A stretch of DNA of 64,000 nt from Moniliophthora roreri (taxonomy: Eukaryota; Basidiomycota; Agaricomycetes; Agaricales; Marasmiaceae), in the NCBI GenBank assembly GCA_001466705.2, contig LATX02000174.1:310001-374000 (forward strand), given 5' to 3'. Positions within the stretch are counted from its first letter, which is position 1. Every line of letters starts with the position of its first letter. Positions 53,239-64,000 of this stretch are shown here, piece by piece. The notes under the pieces are model-generated. The model saw only the letters and a list, made by a program, of their open reading frames with translations, had not been told where the DNA came from and did not search any database. Both the position numbers and the translations under genes were made by a program.

Positions 53239-54436
53239 TCAGACATCCTCGTTCCGCGCTTTGGCTACCGCCCCCATCATGCGAAGATATGTTGCGGGAG
53301 AAGACCCGGCGCCTTTCCCCGCAGGGCCGACGAAACCTTTCAAGCTGCCTTTGTCATATCCTTCCAGATAATAACCCAAATAGTTGGCAACACTTTGATC
53401 CGTAATCCCAGTGAGCTCTGTCATACGCTTCCTTGAAAGGCATCGAGAACCGCCTCCAGATAGAGGAGCGGCATGCTTCAGTACCCCGAGAAATGTTTGC
53501 GGTCTCCCGTTCGCAGTCAACAGATTTGGCTCCACGAAGTACCGGTATCTCCTTCCTAAAAATTCCACTCGAGGATGGGATGCTTCGGGGGAGGTACCGG
53601 GATGTGATAGGTCTAAGCCAATACGGGGCGAGCGGTATATCTGTATCTCTCCTCCGAGTTCTGAAGTTGGTACCTGTCTCCAAAACATTCGATCACCCTT
53701 TTCCTCGTTCCGGAAGGCAGATATATTGCCGTTCCAGCAACCGTCGACGACGTCTGCGATACGCAAGCTCCCGAACTGCCTGAGAATCTCGTCTACGAGT
53801 AGTGAGGGTCCAGAAATTACGGTATCATCAGGGATGCGACGCAGAGAGCGGAGAAGTATGCCTCCGTGATTCTCAGAGGCATCGCTCATGGTTTGTGTCG
53901 TTTCTTCAGACTGAGAGAAGTACGGAGAGCTGACTGTGGTCGTTACCGGTCCACCAAATGTCAGATCGAGCCCTTTACGCGTTCCACCTCTGTAGCCCGT
54001 TGAGGAAGTTAGACTCCGTGAGGAATCTGTCGATTTTTTTGGTGCTCGATGAAAATACCTAACAAATCAAAATGTTAAGTAGGAATGGAGCTAGGAAGGA
54101 AAAACGGAAGTATTACCATCGCCCACTAAAGCGCTGCTCCGCACTGCCATGCGTAAACGGGTCTTCATGACACCCAGTCTTCCACCAATAAAATTCTAGC
54201 TCCATAACCCGATAAATGACTTCGCTGCCGTTCACTTTCCGAATACAAAGCTGAAATCGGTTCAGAAGCGCGTCGGCAATTGCATCAAAGCGGTCGTCTA
54301 TCTCAGATGATGCCGTGGCACCAATAGAAGAAAGGTCTAGAAGATTGAGAAGTCCAGATGTCGAATATGGCGCGCCTCGTTTTCTGGGTGCTTCTTCCGA
54401 GTCGGAGTCGTGATGTTCGAATTTCCGTTTACTCAT
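53239..54436 (-). CDS. conserved protein of unknown function (two exons)
   Basis: Exons 54117-54436 and 53239-54058, with a 58-bp intron splitting the Trp of SGRW-YFHR. The N-terminus is charged with a nuclear-signal-like cluster (MSKRKFEHHDSDSEEAPRKR). Then come a helical region (ADALLNRFQLCIRKVNGSEV) and the conserved core YRVMELEFYWWKTGCHEDPF, THGSAEQRFSGRWYFHR, GLDLTFGG, GILLRSLRRI and GPSLLVDEIL. The C-terminal part has GLDLSHPGTSPEASHPRVEF and AGKGAGSSPATYLRMMGAVA. I know similar proteins as uncharacterised fungal ORFs; the DPFTHG and GGILLRS blocks suggest an enzyme-like fold, which is inference. No domain name is offered. Confidence 0.7.
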
Positions 54437-54606
54437 GATGGGATGGTGATGGTTGTGAAGAAAGGAGAAAGGTATCAGTATCAGTAATTACGTAGCCGAA
54501 CCCGAAGTGCTAATTTAAGTAATTGCTGTCATTTTGACCCTGAACGTGCATGTCATTTTATTTCGTGAGGTATACAGGTATATACATCTTAGATACAGCC
54601 TTTATG

Positions 54607-56870
54607 TCAGAATTCAGTCGCCGACCGAGGGGTAATTTTGACTTGAAGGGGATCTCTAGCCACTACAAAGAAATCTTTCATTCTCATTGGCCAGTTCTCC
54701 CATTCAAAACCATGCGCAAATTCCAGTGTAAAATTGCGAAGCAGAACCGTCACGAGCATCGTCATCTGCATACGTGCTAGATTCTTCCCGACACAGTTTG
54801 CTGGGCCATATGAGAAGGGTATGAAGGCGTTTTGATTGATATTATGGGCAGAATCGACGGGAGAAAGCCATCTCTCGGGTATGAACGAGTCGGGTTCAGG
54901 CGAAAAGTATTGTGGGTTTCGGTGCATGGTGTATGGTGGGACGTAGACCTGGGTACCTTCTGCAAGGAAGCTGATAGACAAAGTTAGGGCCATTTTGCGT
55001 CGAGGTGTATTCTTCCACTCACTAGCCACAGATAACTCTTCCTCCACCACCGAAAGGCACCTGCCTGGGGCCGTTGGTCATTACTGGCGGAAATAGTCTG
55101 AGACTTTCATTGCTGCAGCTCCGGTTCAACACATGAAACATATAAAACGAAGAAAGATCGCTTACATGCAAGCATTAAGGTATATCATCTTCCCAAGTCT
55201 CGCGGTATCGAAATCTTCCTGGAGGTCTTCACCTTGAGGGTACATCCGGTCGACTTCCTCTTCGACACGCTTATAGCATTCGGGGTGGGAAATCAAGAGC
55301 CAGAGAATGCCGGTCATGGCTTCAGATACGGTGTCGGCTCCTGCGATAACGGCTACTATGCCGTCTGCGAGGACATTGCTCATGGGAGGTTTGCTTTTCT
55401 CGAGGCCAGCTTCGTCGGTCTGATGTAAAAGGAACCAGTCAAAGGGGAGTAATATATAGAGAATAAATACGTACGAGATGGTACCACAGATCCTTCACAT
55501 GCGAACCCTGTTTGACTCGGCTTGCAGCACATGCCATTCCATACTCTCGAAACACGAGTAGCTGTCTTGAGGTATAAGGCGCGATATGCGCTAAGCTAAA
55601 TGCCCACGGGATGTGGCTTAGAATTGCTCGTACCCTGGTGACGAGGTAAAGGAGTGAGCTGAGGATCCGTAGGAGAGTTCATTGAAGACTAACAAACCAA
55701 ATCCCTTGAGCTCCTTCCACAAACCATCTTTGTCGCGTCCGTTCTTGACCATGTCAGATCCTCCTCCAAACCTGCTGTAGCGTCAGACATTATGAGCGGT
55801 CGGCGAGGAATATACGAGCTTACGCCATGTCACCCATGAAATCAAAGCTACGGGGCGGTGCATTAAGCCAATGATATCCTCATGAATCAATTGAACGACT
55901 AGCTCACGTAAAATAATTCAACCATTTGCCAATATCGAGCACACCTTCAGCGCTTTGCTTTCTGAGTGCGTCAACTAGGTCTCTGCATCTCCTCTTGAGG
56001 GTTTCCTCATATTCCACCAACGCATCAGAGCTCATGCCTCTATTCCAAAGTCGACGTCTATTCGCATGCTCTTCGCCAGTTATAGCAAGGAGGTTCTTGG
56101 GTGCCCGGAGGTCCTGTCGTACCGTGTACCCTGACCAGAAAGGTGAGCGTTCGAAGCCAGATAGTTGGAAGCCAATTCGGTATTTACATTGACCTTTAGG
56201 CAGACCGCTGGCACCAAGGACTGAATGTACGGCGCTGACGTCGATTGTTGATATTTCATTGGGCCCTTTAAAAACCGTTCGATGGCAAGTAGGTAAGGAG
56301 GGGGGATCGAAGTCAAGAGTAAGTGAAGATAATAACTTAAAATCGACGTAATAAACATACCGGTGCGAACGACGGGGCCATACTTGTCATGTAGCTGCTT
56401 GTTGAGGATGTGCTGTTGTCCTTTCCAGCACCACCAGACGCCCCAAAGCTTGGTGATTTTATGAATAGTTGGTCCTGGAACTCGAGCGAGGGGATGGAAG
56501 GGAGAGAGACGGTAGCATGCTATTGAGACGGCGAGAGTGATATAGAAGATTATGTAGGAACGGAAGAGTAGAGATGAAATGCCAGCGGAAAGGAAGCTTG
56601 TCACAGAAAGCGACTCCGAGTTGGCTCGATAGAGGAAGTAAAGGTAAGGTAGAGAGGGCTCTATAGCCAGAAAGAGAAGGGTGGCGCCCAATGTCGAACG
56701 TGTGGGCTCGTACTTGTGGAAGACGACGTGGGTGGCCTGAAGGGCGAAGTGGTGGGAAATGCCCGTCAAAATAAGGATGTGGGTAAAAAAAGTCCAAAGA
56801 TACTCACGACGCCCAGAGCTATGATCGGGAGAATGTCGTCAGACCCATCCATCACGAACTTGCGCGACAT
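54607..56870 (-). CDS. cytochrome P450 (complete)
   Basis: Starts MSRKFVMDGSDDILPIIALG at 56870. Hydrophobic helices follow (GATLLFLAIEPSLPYLYFLY; LFRSYIIFYITLAVSIACY), then HPLARVPGPTIHKITKLWGV, GQQHILNKQLHDKYGPVVRT and PNEISTIDVSAVHSVLGASG. The I-helix is VIAGADTVSEAMTG. ExxR (NESLRLFPPV) is formed across the intron ending GCTGCAG near 55100. PERW is in PDSFIPERWLS, and the heme loop is IPFSYGPANCVGKN with the Cys ligand. The stop is at 54607. It shares layout with the P450 at 19606 (anchor helices, VPGP/YPGP, KLTKF/KITKL, GLPKGQ), so both likely belong to the same fungal clan, diverged. It should be an ER monooxygenase; the substrate is unknown. Confidence 0.87.
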
Positions 56871-58038
56871 AACCACTTCTCTGCGAGTTGTTAGTATATA
56901 TACCATTTCCACACACGTGCTGTTATTCTGGATCTGTCGTGCGAGCCCTGAAGCTTCCCTGCTTCTCAGAGTGACTGATACTTTCCAGGAACAAAGAAGC
57001 AACAGAGAGATGGCTTATAAAGTCGAAGCATGAGCTGTGTCGAAGCAGACTTGGATTCAACATACCAAACGGGATAAAAGTGGAGTTCAATCGTGAGGTA
57101 ATGGTCATTTTCGAGGCCGGGAATTTGAAGAATCACCTGGCAGTTTGTATTTAAGCGGGCATCTTGAGGGGATATGTATCATTGCGCAAATACTGGGCGG
57201 GATGTCCCTTGGTCCGACTCGGAGTGCTGTCTGATGATAACGTCGTACGTCTTATTGATGGGGAACAGCATGATGGCAACATCATGCTGTGAGAAAAGCT
57301 TCTCCCTTGTCTGCACAAGGACACGAAAGAACTAGAGTGGCCTGGCGAAGCCTATCCTACAGAGGCTTCTATGGAAAGCTTGCATTTGAAGTACAATGAG
57401 GGTCAGGAACGAGGAAAAAGTCTTTTGACAATCAGAATCTATATCCGTTTGAATGAGAGTGAGAAGTGTAGCGATATTGCCGGGGAAAGAGAGGCATTTG
57501 GTGTGTTCATACCATGTCACTAGAAGAGCGTCTTTGATACATCATCAATGTACGAACCGGCATATAAGCGTGTCCGACTCGGACGTGAGAGCATCTTGGA
57601 AGCGTTCTATGCTAGAAAATGGACTTACACAAGTGTTTCCGACTCGGAGTCCCACAAGGCATCCATCTGTGACCCTAGAACTTTCGCTTGATCCAAATCA
57701 CAAGTGCGAACCGCAAAGCCGGTATATTGCACTGCGAAGAAGCCTATCCCCTTGGGCCAGTCTGAATCTTGGTCAACGTACTACACACCGTTGGCCTAGT
57801 GCTGAATGATTTTAGCTCTTTTCAAGCGCTTGATGTGAGAAACCAAACTAAAGGGTCCAGACAATGAAAAATGGTGGCAGTGCCACGTGGCGTGACCGGA
57901 ACCTCCGAAGTATACATGAACAAACAAAGAAATCTGGCCCTTTCTTCTCCATCATTTGCAATCCTGTCTGCGAGTCGCGTTCCCTCCTTGTGGGCCTCCC
58001 TGAAGGGTAGAAATCCAATATTATACCTATATCAAGCC
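56871..58038. other. shared upstream region of P450 and DUS1
   Basis: Divergent promoter space. It carries three copies of the palindrome TCCGACTCGGA (57213, 57571, 57638). No supported gene. Confidence 0.5.
57213..57648. promoter_or_regulatory. three TCCGACTCGGA palindromes
   Basis: Perfect 11-bp copies at 57213-57223, 57571-57581 and 57638-57648. The core CCG-N3-CGG is an everted CGG pair, the kind of site bound by fungal Zn2Cys6 factors. Function is inference. Confidence 0.45.
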
Positions 58039-59752
58039 ATGACCGAAACTTCTTCAAGCTCAGCGATGGAAAGACCAAGGAAGCTTCAGGGATATCAGTT
58101 GTATCGGGAGGTTCTGGGTAGTCCCAAGTACATTGTAGCGCCAATGGTAGATCAGAGTGAGCTGGTGTGTTTGCTTTCTCTTGGCTTTCTCAGACTCATT
58201 GACTCATTCTCAAGGCATGGCGAAGACTGAGTAGGAGATACGGTGCTCAAGCGAGTCATTTTCTTGGTCGTAAATCATCCTTTTGGCTGACAGGAATTAC
58301 AGCTCATATATACCCCGATGATCAATGCGAAGGCATGCAAGTCTCTTTTTCACGGGAATCTATCGTCTCTTACCTGAATTATGGCAGATGTGGTCGGATC
58401 CAAGGCACCATGCGTACCGGACAGCGGCTTTTGACATTGCTTCTGGAGAGGAAGGGGACCCTTCGACAGACCGGCCACTTATCATCCAATTCTGCGCCAA
58501 CGATCCAGACAAGTTGCTCGAATCGGCCAAGGCACTAGAAGGCCACTGCGATGCTATCGACATCAATTTGGGATGTCCGCAAGATATCGCGAAGAAAGGA
58601 AAGTACGGCGCTTTCTTGATGGATGACTGGGACCTAATTTACCGGCTGAGTGAGTTAACTCGTCTCCCCACCAATTACCTGCTTATATGTCTTCTTGCAG
58701 TCAACATTTTGCACAAAAATCTGTCCATTCCTGTAACCGCCAAATTCCGAGTCTTCCCTACTGTAGAGAAGACTGTCGAGTATGCCAAGATGCTCGAGTC
58801 TGCTGGTGCACAGATTCTTACGTGTCACGGTCGTTTAAGAGAGCAAAGGGGTCAGAACGCGGTATGTGTGCATCCGGTCTTCGTTCTTGTCGTATCCTAA
58901 GTCTTTTCTGCAAAGGGACTAGCCGACTGGTCGAAGATCCGTGCTGTCAAGGAAGCGGTCTCAGTACCTGTCTTCGCCAACGGCAACATTCTATTCCAAT
59001 CTGATATTCAGCGGTGTCTCGACGAAACGGACTGTGACGGCGTCATGAGCGCCGAAGGACAGCTGTATAACGTTGCTTTGTTCAACGGTCTGGACGCGTC
59101 AGACAAGACATCCTCCTTGTCATCTACATTAACGCCTCATACACCAATAACATCCACAACACACCCCAGTCACGCCGACCTCGCTCTCGAATACCTCGAG
59201 GTCGTCCACAGCATCCGTACCCGTACAGCTGTCAGTGCCATCAAGGGTCACCTCTTCAAGATCATGCGACCGGCTCTATCTCGGGAAACAGATCTCCGGG
59301 AGCGTTTAGGAAGGGCCAAAATCCGGACCAAGGAATGGGAAGGCGGAGGCAAATGGGATATGGACGAAAAGTCACCATTGTGGGAGTATATTGATGTGTG
59401 TAGGGAGATGAAGAGGCGGATGGATAGGGATGCAGAGGAGGCTATGGAGGTTGGGAAGGACGTGGAGGAGTTGGTTGTGATAGAAGAGACGACGGGATTG
59501 AGGGTGCTGCCGCATTGGATAGCGCAGCCGTACTTTAGGGTCGCGAAGAAGCTTCCACAGCAGCAGCAGCAGCAGCTGGCGAAGGTGCCTGTGGATGAGG
59601 GCAAGGCGCTGAATGGTGCTCAGGGCACAGCGAGTGCTGATGTTACCCGGCCGACTAGCGTTCCGGCGAAACGGCCCATTGTTGAGAGTAATGGTACGGA
59701 AGCTGTTATGTCGCAGGAGGAAGTTGGGAAGCGAGTCAGGCTCGCTGCATGA
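58039..59752 (+). CDS. DUS1: tRNA-dihydrouridine synthase 1
   Basis: Six exons (58039-58164, 58215-58250, 58303-58332, 58388-58649, 58701-58861, 58916-59752), about 483 aa. The FMN barrel starts at [20 protein letters not shown] and continues [52 protein letters not shown] (catalytic Cys in GCP), [31 protein letters not shown] and [15 protein letters not shown]. The C-terminal part is charged, with a short Gln run (about residue 425) and a final KRVRLAA. It reduces U16/U17 of tRNA to dihydrouridine. Introns 2 and 3 phase only with GC donors (GCGAGT at 58251, GCATGC at 58333). The start ATG 58039 gives the usual short leader; a Met at 58069 is an alternative. Confidence 0.92.
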
Positions 59753-59848
59753 ATGTTTACGGTAGCCGAAAAGCATTGGTACTTAGGTCTTGGATTGCTA
59801 TTACAGGTTAGATTGTATGGTGTAATGTATTGGGTTATCTACTATGTT

Positions 59849-61467
59849 CTAGGCTTCGGTCTCCACCTTCATCTGCCTGTTGAAAGCTTTGATTGCCTCC
59901 ACGACCTGTCGCGTTAGGGGGTGATCTTCCAGCTCCGCGTAACGCCAGACATCTAGACCTCGGCCCATCGCCATCAAACACATTGTAGCTTCCTTCCTTT
60001 CAGCGCACTCAACCTCTAAGCTTTCCGTCTCCTTAAACTTGTCCACAACCTCCCATACGAACTCGCCTAGCTCATAGCAAGCCTCCATGTATTCGAGGAG
60101 TTCCGGTAGCGGAGGGTACTTCCTCTTGTTAACCAGGTCCACCATTGATGGAAATACGCTTGGGTGGTGATCTTTGAGGCGGTGGAAAGGGATCCAAAAG
60201 CTGGAGACGTGCCGGGCCCACGAAACCCCATCTGAAAGCACAGTGAGCGGGATGACGATAAAGGGGCCTGCGTAAACTTACGGGGGATTCTGCAGTAATC
60301 AAGTGAGGGGCAGGCATCACTGAGCAACATGATATTGGACATTTCCTCCTCGATATCCCAGTCTTCGATATTCCAGTCATCGAATGCTTCGGGGTCCTCA
60401 TGGTCAATCGACCACGTGAAATCCGTCAAGGCTTTGCATCTTTTCAAGCTCTGTGCTACAGCTTGCAAAGTTTCCTGAGCATCACAAGGGTCAGTTTGGT
60501 GAATGAAATAAAGCTCAGCTCGATCTACTTGCCTGTTCCAATTCGTCGTCGTTGTCCATTTCGGAGCATTCAATGATAAGTTCCTGGACTTGCGGAAATC
60601 TCTGTGAGATTTCCTCAATCAGATCTTCGTTCCAGCCTGACCTATGAAACGTTAGATCGATTGGTTGTTGTTTCGGGCATCTCTTCTCCATAGCGATGAT
60701 CAACTCTCTAAAGTCAAAATCCTCGAAAAATCCCCAGTTGACCATCAGGTATTCCATCTCGGGTAACGCATCTGGCACGGATTGGAAGAATGATAGGGCC
60801 AAGGATGCGTTCCCGAAAAAGGTGTCGAGGTGAGGAAAGTGATAGGTGATTGGTTGGAATGTTGGGTTATTCTGGATACCAACAGGTCCGAGAGACACCG
60901 ACTTGAGCGTCTGTTGATGCCGTTCCAAAAACCGAGCGATGCAAGGCGTGAGTGGCATGTGTAATTCGGCATTTTCGAGATGCGGGAATGTGCACGTTTG
61001 GAAGATAAAGTCGACTGACTCTCCAAATTTGACGGTCCAGGGAAACCAATGTGCGATAGTGATGCGTATATTCCGCAGGTTGCACAATGCTGGGAATGTT
61101 TTGGCTAAGAGACGGAAAAATGCTCCAAGTTGGGTTGCTTTCTCCGGTATGACTTCGATGCTATGGATATATGCAAGTATACAATCAATCGTCGTAGAGG
61201 GATTAGGTCGAGATTGAGTGGTACTTACCGAGTACTGAACTTGAGCTCTCTGCAAGACTTTGCAGCGAGAGGATTCCGCAACATGGTGTGGAAACATCGT
61301 ACGATTTGCGACGGTTTTTTCAGCGACAATCTATGATATAGAATCCGGGTCGCAAACGTGTTGAAGACCTTGCTGACAAGACAAAGAGATACGATGGTGT
61401 CATTGGTGGTATAGGTGAATATTTCGTCCACGATTTCTGCCGGAAACTGGTAGCGTGTAGTATCCAT
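59849..61467 (-). CDS. F-box protein (480 aa)
   Basis: Four exons: 61229-61467, 60533-61160, 60282-60474 and 59849-60231. The N-terminal F-box is MDTTRYQFPAEIVDEIFTYT then SLCLVSKVFNTFATRILYH, which binds Skp1 in SCF ubiquitin ligases. Then come repeated leucine-patterned strands (LRNIRITIAHWFPW; FPHLENAELHMPLTPCIARF; LKSVSLGPVG; LPEMEYLMVNWGFF; VQELIIECSEMD) typical of the LRR-like region of agaricomycete F-box proteins. An acidic block (DDWNIEDWDIEEEMS) and a helical C-terminus ending NRQMKVETEA follow. Intron 2 (60475-60532) uses the donor GCAAGT. The target protein is unknown; such genes form large families in mushrooms. Confidence 0.83.
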
Positions 61468-62418
61468 GGTGGTATAGGGAAGAGTTCTGCGCGGAATGAT
61501 AATGTTTCTTTGTATCGGCCCGGCCCCGGCAGGCAATTGAAATTTTTCATTCTTCCGACAGTAACGTCCGTTCATCGGCTTTCGTAATTTTGATCCGTGC
61601 GAGCTCTCGCGACAAGCGCTACGACAAAAGCCACGATGATACCAGGGACAGATCATGGGTGGCCCAAGACTCAAGAGCAACTTTTATCGAAAAATTTGGG
61701 CATCCCGCCGTTCAGATGGTGCTAACCCAATTGATACCGTTTCCTACGACGAGCTTTAGAGGACCGCGTCGTACATTTCTTTGAACACGCCTCAAGTGCT
61801 AGTGCTACTACTAAGTAGCATTTTCAAAGATGAGTCTTTTCACCGCACCTTGCATCACGAGTAGAAACGTGAAGGTTGACCCAGCCTGCCAAAAAAAAGC
61901 CGGATGCATACCTCCAGAAGGCACAGGAGGCTCGGTTTTTTTCACTTCGGGGTGCGGTATCACATGTGTGGTTACGATCGTAAAGTGCATATTGCCGCAC
62001 TCAGATCCATCGGGCTATACTTACTGAACTACGATTCTTCAGAAAGTTACCGGCCGCCGTTTTACGTCGATGCACCCCCATCCGTGTAAGTTCGCTAGCC
62101 CAATTCTGTGATCCTTCAAAAAGCTACGCACGGAATACTCGCTTTGGGGGTTAACTCTTAAACAAGGGCCTACCAGATGAGGAGTATCCTCCAGTGTTAA
62201 TGAGTAGCAAAGAGCGAGGATAGCTGCAATTTGCCAGTTTGCTGTGTTCCGTCGGTTTTTAGGATTTGGATAAACGTGTAAATTCCTAATACTAGTGTAG
62301 CTTATTTTTATCCAGGTACCATGTATTTCTACGTTCGTTACTCTGTCCGTTATCCTATATCTATACCAAGTAAAAGTACCACAAAATTTGTCCAAATTCG
62401 TCTACTTTTGCTGAGCAA
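61468..62418. other. intergenic
   Basis: The left part is the promoter of the F-box gene. The rest shows no gene; short ORFs lack features. Confidence 0.4.
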
Positions 62419-64000
62419 TCAGTTCTTGAGAGGCGCGACTACCGTTGCCTTTGTCTTGTTCAAATTGGCGATGGTCTCGTCATCCAATCCCAGGTGGGCT
62501 TTGACAAGCTCTGGAGGTGTCAACGCAAGCCACTTTTAGAAGGTATTATGAGCGTCAGGTTGGACGAATAGAAGCACGATTTCACGAACCTGAGTCAGGC
62601 TTATATCTTGGAAGCGGTCTGAGAATGGGGAAGCAGTGAGAAAAGGGAAATAACAGTGACGCCAGAGTAGAGCTGACCGGTGTTAAAGATCTCAAGGAAC
62701 TTGAGCGTAGTGTTGCCGGTGTTCTCAACATAGTGGCCTGAAATCAGCCCCTGTGTTAGTATCATTCATTGTATTGATGGAAAGGAACCTCACCCATGGA
62801 AGCTGGTACATAACCTGAGATTGAAGAAGGGAAGATTAGCTATTGTAGCTTGCGATTTTAATTCACGAACCGATGTCGCCGCTCTGTAATGACAATGCTG
62901 AGCATCCGTCTTCAGAAGAGTATCACAAAACATACCTGGAAATTGAATGTCCTAGCGTTTCCTTGCGACGCAAATATCGTCACTCTTGCTTCACCTTCCC
63001 TAAAGAGCGGCATCAGGAGACGAGCCCAAGTCGATACGAAGGACTTACAAGAAGAACGCCCACTCGTCCTGAGTCGGGTGCCACTGAAGCCAGTAAAATG
63101 CTCAGATTTAGTAGTCTTTAGCCTTGGACGGTATCACTCACATGAAGCTCGCTAGGTCCGCAATGAGCTTCATACTGAAACAAAGGGAAGTTTAATAACT
63201 CACCGAAGTGCACCTGGTTCGACAGTGACTTCTGCCGCCGCAATCGTTGTCGAGATCTTGAAAGTCGTCGAGTCCACGATTTTCACGGTTCCACCAGCAA
63301 GTGGCGTAGGGGTCACTTCCGAGAGCGCGAAAGCATACGATTCAGGTACCTGACCTTGAGGGTCAGAAGGGGCTTCAGCCGATGTGGGAGGAGCTGAGTA
63401 GTAATAATGAGTATAAGCTAGTATAGTAGTCCTGAGATAAAGCACATACTTCCAGGGAATATATAAAGCTCCTTTGCGGGAATGCGGGAGAAGGCTTCTG
63501 GGTTATTGACTTGGAAGTTCTTCTGAATCACTAAAGAGAAGGATGAGGGAACTATCGGGTCCGCGTGATCCATGATACCTACCTTCGGCAGGTACGTGTG
63601 CAAGCCAGTCAGTGAGCTGTAACCAACAATCAGGCTTGCTCTAAAGTGAGAAATGGATGAAATTACAAGGAATGTCTCGTCTTCGCTGAAGTCACCGTCA
63701 GGGAACACCTTGAGGGATACGCATCAGTAACAAGAATATTCATCGCACACCATGGTAACGTACCAACAGGAACTCGGCGCCATCAGGATCATCTGCGGTT
63801 GCTTGTAACGAATGGGGAATCCCAGCTGGGAAGAACCAGAGATCTCCAGGTTTCTGTGGCGGCGGACGCCCAAGGTCAGATGTGACTCAAGCTGACGGCA
63901 TTATATGTATACTCACCACGTTAGCCACAAAGTTCCTTCCGTCCTGGTCAACGGCTGAAACCTGAGTGGTACCCTAGAAACAAGTAAGCGTTCTGATGAA
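62419..64000 (-). CDS. oxalate decarboxylase (bicupin), 3' part
   Basis: Runs off the right edge, so the N-terminus is missing. The visible part, 5' to 3', is QVSAVDQDGRNFVANV, PGDLWFFPAGIPHSLQAT, EFLLVFPDGDFSEDETFL, LTDWLAHVPAE, NFQVNNPEAFSRIPAKELYI and FPG, completing cupin 1. Then ESYAFALSEVTPTPLAGGTV, TTIAAAEVTVEPGALRELHW and HPTQDEWAFFL (Mn ligands His, His, Glu) lead to GEARVTIFASQGNARTFNFQ, SGDIGYVPASMGHYVENTG (last His ligand) and LKFLEIFNTDRFQDISLTQW. It ends ATVVAPLKN with TGA at 62419-62421. A tiny exon of 10 nt (63142-63151) supplies part of RELH. It converts oxalate to formate and CO2, usually secreted or vacuolar in wood-decay fungi. Confidence 0.9.

Noticed and set aside
54396..54406. 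Fourth TCCGAGTCGGA palindrome
   Set aside because: Lies inside the Ser/Asp/Glu-coding start of the gene at 53239, where codon composition explains it.
38455..61467. A secondary-metabolite cluster made of EH, SDR, P450 and laccase
   Set aside because: No PKS, NRPS or terpene synthase is present and housekeeping genes (DUS1, F-box) are interspersed.
1..64000. CRISPR arrays, bacterial operons, rRNA genes
   Set aside because: None seen; spliced genes and intron-bearing tRNAs show eukaryotic nuclear DNA.

Overview
This window looks like nuclear DNA of a wood- or litter-decomposing mushroom (Basidiomycota, Agaricomycetes). Genes are split by many 45-65 bp GT-AG introns, and the tRNA genes carry introns. 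The contents are typical of that group: a multi-exon laccase, a bicupin oxalate decarboxylase, two multi-helix-anchored P450s, a DUF6534-type membrane protein, glycine-rich surface proteins and an AAA ATPase with a proline-rich middle. Exon chains were phased by hand. Where a join keeps the frame across conserved residues I trust it; elsewhere I say so. Species was not determined.

Layout. 1-2.9 kb: 3' part of an AAA+ ATPase. 3.3-6.4 kb: two tandem glycine-rich paralogs (minus strand), with an intron-containing tRNA-Ser between them. 7.1-14.8 kb: an array of four related copies (A-D, minus strand) of a family I do not recognise, marked by a repeated PPGSFVGQ-type motif. The copies are in different stages of decay and their flanks are duplicated with them; an unidentified plus-strand gene sits between A and B. 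15.9-21.9 kb: a CmcJ/GA4-desaturase-like oxidase whose C-terminus is shifted by a 4-nt insertion, tRNA-Glu, a membrane-anchored short-chain dehydrogenase, tRNA-Lys(TTT), and a P450 with a single-base frameshift.

22-38.4 kb is gene-poor. It holds a DUF6534 membrane protein, tRNA-Lys(CTT), two small genes (24.5 and 31.5 kb) sharing an N-terminal NQYN motif, a small palindromic MITE-like element, and a set of short duplicated modules and gene fragments joined at sharp boundaries. 38.4-45.8 kb: an epoxide hydrolase, a laccase with all copper motifs, and a second, truncated epoxide hydrolase tail. 47-53.2 kb: a 409-aa intronless gene of unknown function, an unusual SDR, a decayed duplicate of an acetate-transporter locus, and the intact GPR1/FUN34/YaaH-type transporter. 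53.2-64 kb: an unknown conserved gene, an intact P450, tRNA-dihydrouridine synthase 1, an F-box protein and the 3' part of oxalate decarboxylase.

How the genes fit together. Laccase, oxalate decarboxylase (oxalate removal) and an acetate carrier fit lignocellulose decay and organic-acid handling. The P450s, SDRs, epoxide hydrolase and CmcJ-like oxidase fit xenobiotic or secondary metabolism, but no backbone synthase is present, so I do not call a biosynthetic cluster. The most unusual features are the decaying four-copy family, the mosaic of duplicated modules near 25-37 kb, and at least six introns that phase only with a GC donor.
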